64,000 nt of DNA, taken from positions 1 to 64,000 of the forward strand of contig JAWDGP010007346.1 in NCBI GenBank assembly GCA_033675545.1, given 5' to 3'. Origin of the DNA: Elysia crispata (Eukaryota > Mollusca > Gastropoda > Plakobranchidae). The position numbers and the translations under genes were made by a program. Below the pieces are notes generated by a model, which saw nothing but the letters and a program-made list of their open reading frames with translations, had not been told where the DNA came from and made no database searches. Shown here piece after piece: positions 57,193-64,000 of this stretch (positions are counted from its first letter, which is position 1; the number at the start of each line of letters is the position of its first letter).

Positions 57193-58338
57193 TAAGCATT
57201 TTACATTCACGTGTAATATTGTTGAAATTATACACTGTCAGACATACATAATTATTATTTAGAAACACACACCTCTTTTTTTTTTTTTTTTTACCCGTGT
57301 GCCTTTTATTTTTTTTTCTCTATTAGATGACCCGGTTGGTTAGGTTGTTAGTGGGTTCATTTGTTCCATTCTCGCTTGGGTTATGGTTGGCTTGGTTGTT
57401 GGGTAGTTGGTTGTTACTCCAACTGGTGGTTACTTGGGTATTCTATTCCATTCATTCCTTGGTTGGGTTATTAGTTGGATTCTTATCTTATTGTGTTAGG
57501 CTTATGGCATGTGTCTTTTATCCTTCGAGAGTTGACCGTGCCACAGTTGAAGTTAAGCTGAGGTTAAAGTGCTATTCTAGTTCTACCTCTGCTCCAATTA
57601 GTCACGAGGGAGGCACTCCACACATTCCCAGCCCAGAGTGGGCCGACCATGCCACCTTCCCTACCAAAAAGTGTCTCCGCTTTATGGTGGCAAAATTAGT
57701 GATGTTACGTTATTCCTATCGGTTACTCTAAGGCCATGGAGGGTTATGTGGGGTGGGTCGTTGGATCTGTTGGGTAGTTAGTTGTTCGTGTCTACTCCTA
57801 ATCTATTGGAGATCATTCTAGTCCTAAAGATAACGGGTCTTCTCCTTCTACCTGTTACCTATCGTGGGGGGAGGGAAGAGAAAAAGAGGAATAAAAATTT
57901 CACACGACAGACAACATAGATTGCTTTTTGGTTTTTTCTTTTTTTTTGTTTTTTTTTTTTTTGTTGGACATTTAACAAAAAAAAAACAAACAAAAAAATA
58001 CAAAAAAAAAAAAAAATATTCCCGCCTTCCGAGGCAACTAGTACTTTCTTCTTCTCTCTTCTTCCTGTGGAGTAAAATGCAGATTAGTGGTTTGCTAGGG
58101 ATGGGGGTTGGGGCTTGAGCCGCTGTCTTCTGCGCGTATTCCTGTGGAAAAAAGAGAGTGCAGTTTTAGAATTTAACTTTTCGATCTCTCTATTTGTCTG
58201 GCATCCCCTTTTATCGACCCTACTTTATTTTTATTGGGCTATTGAATTAGTTTGACCCTACTTTACTTTTGTTGGGCTATTGAATTAGTTTGTTCGTTTT
58301 ATGCTGTTCCCAGTCTGCGCTCCATCTCTGTATGTTGA

Positions 58339-60309
58339 CTAATCTGCATTGGTTGGACTACTTGGAGAGAGGCCGATTTTACTCCCACTCTGCGCTCCAT
58401 TTTTGGATGGTAACTGAGCAGTTAGTTCCCAAATTAACCTTCTATACTTATGCGCCAATTCTATTATTTTGGGTATTTCTCTGCCAAAGTTTGGGAATAA
58501 ATTGATTAGTATTATTTTCAGCAGGTCCCATTCTGGTATGGTTGTCATTTCCTTGATTTTCATATGTAGTTCTAGCCTCGCGCCTTTCCATACCTTGCAA
58601 ATTCCATACAGATGGGCCTCTGTCTGCTTTTCATTGCAAAATGCACACTTTGCCCTTCTTGATATAGGGGTCATATTGTACAGCAATCTATAGATGATTT
58701 CCTTCGTCCTATTTGTCAGTTTGTGGCTGTGCAGATTTTTAAAAGCCGTTTCGACTTCTACAATTGTGTATCTATACATTAGCTTCAGCTTTTCGTATAG
58801 TGGCCTAGCTGGTTTTGATAGTATGGCCAGGTAGGGTTTCATGTCTCCTATCTGGTCTGGGTATTTTGTTATTGCCTTTCTCAGTTCCTGATGGAAAGGG
58901 CTACTGATCCTCCTAAAGCAATGAGGTTTCCCATTGTTTTTGGAGTGAACCTAACTAAATCCAATCCTAAAAAATACTCCACTAGTGGGAACCTGTCCCT
59001 GTTGTCTATGGCCTCTGAAAGATGCTTTATCCTCATTGCCGTTGTTTTCACGTCTATGTCCTGAATCCTTAGTCCTCCCTCCTCATAGTCCATTGTTAAT
59101 TCTCTTCTACCTACCCATCTCACCGTGCTTTTGAAGAGGAAGGGCCAAACTATTTTCCCGTATTCTATGAAGAACTTGGGAGGAGGTTTGAAAATGTTTA
59201 GTTGGTATAGTACCTGGGAAACTATCTTGCTATTTATTATTTTCGCTCTTCCAAAGATTGTGGTATGTTTATTTTCGTAGGCCTGCACTTGTCTTCTACA
59301 TTTCTCCAGCACGTCATCCCACGTTTTGGTCGTGGTTTGTCCCTTTGGGTTCGTGAAATGTAGCCCGTATATTCTCATCTCTCTCACTACTTTTATATTA
59401 AGTGGAGGGGTTTGCCTGTTTTTCTCCAGTCCTATATTCATGATGCTCGTTTTGCTGATGTTAATTTTGTTGCCATTAGCCTCTCCAAAATCCTCAAACT
59501 TTCGTATGATTCTGATTATGGAGCTATCCTTTGTTGTTAGCATCATGATATCGTCTGCAAAGGCTTTGCCTTTCTGCTCTACTCTTCCCGGTATGTTTAT
59601 TCCCTTTATCTCTCTGTCCTGTCTTATGCTTTCTAAGAGTGGTTCTAGTATAATTGCATACAGCAATGGTGACAAGCTGCACCCTTGTCTCACTGACCTA
59701 TTCAAGGTGAACACCTCACTTATCTCTTGATTGACTATCACCTGACTACAGGGGTTGTCGTACAGGATTCGAATCCAATCCCTGGTGTACCTACTTAGGT
59801 TGCTCGCTTCTAGGACTTTGTGGAGAAAGGAGTGCAACACTCTGTCGAACGCTTTCTCCTGGTCTTAGCTCAAAATCCTAGCCGGTATTCCTTTCACATT
59901 GCAGTATGTTATTATTTCTCTGAGGTTGTGGAGGTGGTTTTGTATTTTGCGCCCTTTCACCGCGCACTGTTGGTCTTCATGCACCAGTTTGTGCATTACT
60001 GGCTGTAGCCTCCCTGTCAACATTTTACTTATTATTTTGTAGTCTGCATTTAGCAATGAGACTGGTCTGTATTTGCTAACTTCCGTCCTATTGTTCGAAT
60101 CCTTCGGAAGTAGCGTTATATATGACAGCTTCATCTCTTTTGGAAGTCTGCCTCGCTCCACTACTTGGTCCGTCACTCAGAATGGGGACCAGCTGGCCCC
60201 GAAAGGTTTTGTAGAACTCGTTTGTGAGTCCATCCGGGCCTGGCGATTTGTTTTTATTTGATTTTTTTGTTGCTGTGTCTATTTCGTTCGCAGTGAAAGG
60301 GTTTTCCAT
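58339..60309 (-). pseudogene. LINE reverse transcriptase, broken
   Basis: Motifs in order: KNKSPGPDGLTNEFYKTF, KYRPVSLLNADYKIISKML, DQEKAFDRV (catalytic Asp), RQGCSLSPLLYAIILEPLL, KAFADDIMML (the ADD pair), KINISKTSIMNIG, then L1/Tx1-type thumb text (RELTMDYEEGGLRIQDID) and a C-x2-C-x6-H-x4-C knuckle (CAFCNEKQTEAHLYGIC). Lesions: frameshift near 60130, TAG before DQEKAF (59865), frameshift near 58900. The C-terminus is 58339. Upstream 60310-60927 is the linker, with stops. Confidence 0.8.
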
Positions 60310-60927
60310 GCTCTCCTTTTCCCCCTTTTCTATCCTCTTAACATAATTTAGGTACTCCTCCTGTTTGTTCTCTGTTTTCTGTCCTTCCTCTGTGTTTAGT
60401 TCCTTATAGAATTCTTGAAATTCCTTTTTGATTTCTTCTAGATTGTCTGTTAACTCCCCGTTTTTCTTTTTGATTTCTTTTATGGTCCTACTTTTGTGAA
60501 CGTTTTACTTCCTAGCTAGGAAATACTTGGTTGGGATGTCCTCTTGCTCAGTATCTACCTTACATCTGACCGCTGCACCTCTATACTTCTCCTCTTCCGT
60601 GTCATCTGGTTCTTTCTGTAGCATGGTTCTTCTTTCCGTTCCTATATCTGTGCTTCTAGCAGAGGCAGTATAGTTTTTGTTCTTTCCCTCTTCTCCTTAA
60701 TTTCTATTCTGGCCAATTTTTGGCTCTCTCTCCTGATCAGATGTTTGGTGTTCATCCATATTTCCATCGCTCATTCTGGGCATTTATCTATTTCTTCCCT
60801 ACAGATGGTAATTAGTTTGCTGATGGCCTCTCTATCCTTTTCCTTTTCCAGGTGCGTTTAGCTTCCAATACGCCGATTTCCTTCTCTGTTTGTTTTCCTC
60901 ACTTTTGCTTATTCCTAACACCACCGC

Positions 60928-61590
60928 TTAGTGATCTGAATGTTTATGCACCTCCGTGTGATGGATTCTGAAGGTGCTATAAGATTCGTGGATATAGAAA
61001 CGATCTAGATTCCTTAGCGTGTGTTCCCTATTGCCCCTAAGCTGGAAAGTGTGCTGTGGACCCGAAGTATTTAATGATTCTGCGGTGTTTTGCAGCTTGA
61101 AAAACTGGGTGGTTTCTAATAGGGAGTTAGATTCTACGCTATTGTCTCTATAATCTATGTTAAAATCCCCTCCCCAAATTATTTTTTGGTTTTTATGAAA
61201 ATTTTCTAGTTTATAATGCATTTTATTTCAAAATTCTCTTTGTTGCTGTTTATGGCATGGGGCGTAGGTGTTAACTAATGTCACTTTATGTGACCCGTCT
61301 CTGCTTTTTATTTCTGCTATGGTACACCTTCCTCCGTCGTCTTGGTTGGTGTCCGTAATTTCAAAGTTGTCACTAAGTTTTAGTATGCAGACTCCTCTGC
61401 TGTTGTGAGTGCCTGCGCTGTACGTTCCTTCCGCTATCCCTAACTTTTCTAGCAGGTTTACAAATTTCTTGATGTTGTTTACGTACGTTTCCTACAGAAA
61501 TATGAAGTCTAGTTTTAGTTTTGCTGCTAAGTTTGACAGGAATTTCTCCTTTCCAGTGATCCCCCTAATGTTAAGACTACATACCTCTTC
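60928..61590 (-). pseudogene. LINE endonuclease (APE type), broken
   Basis: The reading begins SLNIRGITGKEKFLSNLAAK, LKLDFIFL-stop-ETYV, then GVCILKLSDNFEITDTNQDD, VTLVNTYAP, IIWGGDFNIDYRDN, NLDRFYIHESY and HKHSDH. These are the ordered APE-endonuclease motifs (catalytic Asn, Glu, Asp-Asn, terminal Ser-Asp-His). A TAG replaces the Gln before Glu and another stop precedes NKMHYK. The enzyme nicks target DNA for target-primed reverse transcription. Confidence 0.75.
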
Positions 61591-62359
61591 TTACCTGTTT
61601 CAAAGAATATTCCGGAGAAGACTTTAGAGAATCACAAACCACTTGTTAACACTGCTAGAAGAGCGATAACATGTGACATGAAGTAAACTGAAACCAAGGG
61701 GAGGTCACTCTTCAGAAATGTAGTTGCCAGGTTTTATACTGCCTAATTGACAAGGGCAGGCCAATCCAATTGTTTTCACTTTTACAATATTGTTTAACAC
61801 TTAAACTGCCTCTTCAACTGCCTTTGAAAATACTATCTATGTCTACGAAATATAAGAATTTTGTCTAAAATAAAGTCCTTCACTAAAATCTTTACCTTTG
61901 GACCAATTTTTGTAAAAATTGATGTGACATTTAGTGACATGTTATAATTTATACAAATGTTAACATTGAATAAATAAAGGTCAAGGTCATTTTTGGTGGC
62001 CATATTAAAAAAAATAGTATTTTGCAATAATCTTTTGTTTCTTTGAGTTTTATGTGTCTCAAACTTGCTAATTTACTATTTAAACTAGTAATGATGTCTA
62101 TTTGAATTACAAAGGAGTAAAAAACAAATTTGTAAGTGGATACTTATTATATCTATGCAAATAAAAATGCCATGCAAAGAACAAGAACTCGGAAAATGAG
62201 GGTAAAAATAAAACATTGAACTCAACCTGTTGCTTTTTTTTTTTTTTTTTTTTGTATTGCAAATCAAAACCAAAGAATTTTTTCCAAGTGTCTTCTTTTT
62301 TCTCAACAAACAACAACTAAAAGAATACAGTGTTGGAAGTACCTTCCATAGTCAGTCAT
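61591..62359. other. No gene seen; possible piggyBac 3 end
   Basis: AT-rich. TTAACACTTAAACTGCC at 61794 could be the terminus of the next piggyBac (TTAA plus a C/T-rich end), but the partner end is beyond the window. A T-run is at 62234-62253. Confidence 0.35.
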
Positions 62360-63957
62360 GAATTCTGCAGGCGTTGTGCAGCTGTGTAGTCACTCACTGT
62401 GTGGTAGGACTCAAAACAGTACTCCAAACAAAGTGGTACCCCACAGATGGTACAATGGTACCTTGTCGGTGCCCTTATCTTCACGCTCTTGCAAACAACA
62501 CAGTCAGTCTATTTTTTTATTTTCATAAGTGTGAATGAAGTGACGGCCAACCAGTCTTCCTTCCAAGTTCCATGTCCGGTGCAGGTGTCACCGCAGTATT
62601 ATTTCTTCCAGCTACTTGGTTTTTAATCAGTGCATTCAGCACTAAGTACCTGAACTTTTTTGCTGTCATTGATGGTTCTTTCTGTCTGCAGCAAATAAGT
62701 CCATTTATAAGGGCCACTTCTTTTGGAAAGTGAAAGTCACAATAATACCACTTTAGAACTTTATGTGGGTAATTATAGTTACCTTTCAATTGATCGAAGT
62801 GATCAACCCCTGCCATTTAATTATTGTAGGTTTGGGTAATCATAGGTTTGGAGACATTTCGAAATCCACCAGGGCTTTTCCTATCTCTGACTCTTTTTAT
62901 TTGGGTGGAGTTGTCACCAACAGTTGTAAAAATACTCAATCTCTTGCTATCATGAAACGTGGTTACCGAACAATCATCTGATTTTGCAAACACCGGAGGA
63001 TCCCCTCTTTTCATTTTTATCTCTTTTTGCTTTAGCTGTTTGGGATAGCCTTTGCTAGTGTTTAAAATTGTCCCACAGGACCCGATGTTTTTTTCTTTTA
63101 TTTTTTTTTTTTTTTTTTTTTTTTTGTATAGAGCAGTGCTAGTATAAAAATTGTCAGTGTAAAGTTTATGGCCGCGATTCTCATAGCCATTTAGCAGATC
63201 TAGGACAACCTGTGACCTCATGGTGTTTCCATTATCTATGACATAGTTGGATTTTCCTGTATAAATTATAATATTGTGGCAGAAAAAAGATGTTGCATCA
63301 GCTAGCATGAAAACTTTCAGTCCCCATTTTGTGGGCTTAGACGGTAGGTGCTGCTTGAAATATATTCTACCTTTGAATGCCACCATTGATTCATCGATTG
63401 ACAATGTTTCCCCTGGAGAACAGGCTTGCCTATATAATGGAAAGACAAAGTCAAGAAGAGGCCTCACTTTGAACAGGGGATCATAACCTACTTCCCCTCA
63501 ATCCACCCCGCTCTCATTGTCATTGAAGAGGAGGCAAGAGTTGATCAGTTGAAAACGGTTGCGTCCAAGGACTTTTGTGAATGCAGTGTATGTCAACCAG
63601 TTAGAAGTCTTTCAATAGTCTTCTAGGGCAGATTTAGAACACAAACCCATTGCTATCTGGAGTCCTATAAAAGCAGACATTTCTTCAAGGTCCACATGTT
63701 TCCATTGTTGGTTCTGTATGGAATATTGTCACCCTAGCATTGACCGTCTGTCTAAAAATAGAGTCCTCATCTGTTAGTTCCATCTGATCAGAAAAAAAAA
63801 ACCAATCTAACAAAAGAACACCTCTCCTCCTATCATACGTTGGCAGCCATTCATCTAGCTCAACCTCTTAAAATATATATAAAACTTTCCATTCATCTGC
63901 TTGAAATCGATACGCTGGCTGAGGTTGACGCCCACCCCTAGATTTAGATCTAGGCAT
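62360..63957 (-). pseudogene. piggyBac 3 transposase, lightly damaged
   Basis: The ATG at 63957 starts MPRSKSRGGRQPQPAYRFQA, then ELDEWLPTYDRRRGVLL. The core follows: RPLLDFVFPLYRQACSPGE, LSIDESMVAFKGR (first Asp), LYTDNFYTST (second Asp), CGTILNTSKGYPKQL, GVDHFDQLKGNY (third Asp) and KWYYCDFHFPKEVAL. A Cys-rich tail DCVVCKSVKIR ... YHCTICGVPLC closes it. Lesions: stops or shifts in 63480-63870, a T-run at 63099-63125 read as poly-Lys after STALY, an in-frame TAA right before MAGVDHFDQ (62817-62819), and a frameshift near 62523 before the tail. It belongs to a different piggyBac lineage from element 1. Confidence 0.87.
63099..63125. repeat. Poly-T run inside piggyBac 3 coding
   Basis: A ~27-base T-run plus adjacent T-rich bases encode KKKKKKKK between TDNFYTSTALY and GSCGT, where the family has an ordinary helix. 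It preserves the frame in this copy. Confidence 0.9.
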
Positions 63958-64000
63958 TTTTCTATTTGTAGCCCGATGGACTTCATATTCTAATTTTTCT

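Larger units (their letters stand above)
57010..61590 (-). mobile_element. LINE, L1/Tx1-like, decayed
   Basis: On minus the element runs from an apurinic-type endonuclease (61590 down) through a reverse transcriptase to a 3-prime end at 57010, where AAGATAAGATAAGCCTTTAT precedes TATCTCATAGGGAAATTT, a LINE tail type also seen at 27269. A (TAA)n tract (57108-57190) lies inside the 3-prime region, and 57190-58338 is non-coding with T/A homopolymers (57936-58016). Several stops and frameshifts make it inactive. The clade call is from RT motifs and is tentative. Confidence 0.75.

Noticed and set aside
57327-57731. Plus-strand 134-aa ORF
   Set aside because: It lies in the LINE 3-prime region, is W/L/V-rich low-complexity and has no start context or homologous feel.

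Overview
The window is eukaryotic, AT-rich, intron-containing DNA made almost entirely of repeats. It suits a metazoan, plausibly a gastropod mollusc. That placement is an inference from scattered TAGATCTAGATCT-type clusters, long (TC)n/(GA)n tracts, and the mix of piggyBac, hAT, Mutator, Harbinger and LINE relatives. No taxonomic marker gene, rRNA or tRNA is visible. Nearly all coding signal belongs to mobile elements, or to exon-like modules that have been tandemly amplified. | Layout. 1-19150: ten head-to-tail copies of a ~1.94-kb unit that carries exon-like coding modules on the minus strand (two short ATG exons with splice donors, a helical ORF, a Cys-rich 80-aa ORF and an 85-aa ORF). I do not recognise the protein. 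The array is cut by a piggyBac element (19155-21777, TTAA on both sides). 21.8-24.2 kb: a broken BED-finger hAT transposase. 24285-27074: a Mutator-type element with short TIRs and a broken transposase. 27927-30406: a complete-ended MULE (23-bp TIRs, 8-bp TSD) with a broken FLYWCH+MULE transposase. 31081-34048: an unrecognised element with 22-bp inverted ends, whose only large ORF is ~34 copies of a 17-residue repeat. 34.2-40.8 kb: at least eight copies of a ~127-bp exon encoding one beta-propeller-like blade, embedded in a ~40-bp minisatellite. | 41792-51283: two PIF/Harbinger elements stacked end to end and sharing a TAA target. Each has an intron-bearing DDE nuclease gene on plus and an oppositely oriented MADF-domain gene on minus. 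The first has a truncated Mutator element inside its long MADF-gene intron. In the second all four exons are open and the TIRs match perfectly for 39 bp. 51.6-55 kb: fragments (a SWIM finger, a Cys-motif transposon-type protein, and copies of 34-40 kb modules). 55.0-56.8 kb: a decayed piggyBac interrupted by a 220-bp (TC)n tract. 57.0-61.6 kb: a decayed L1/Tx1-like LINE on minus. 62.4-63.96 kb: a third, lightly damaged piggyBac. | How the parts relate. No host pathway is encoded. The window is a record of nested insertions followed by local amplification. The most unusual material is the gene-like 1.94-kb array with its alternating (dimeric) unit types, and the TIR-bounded 17-residue-repeat element; neither matches a family I can name.
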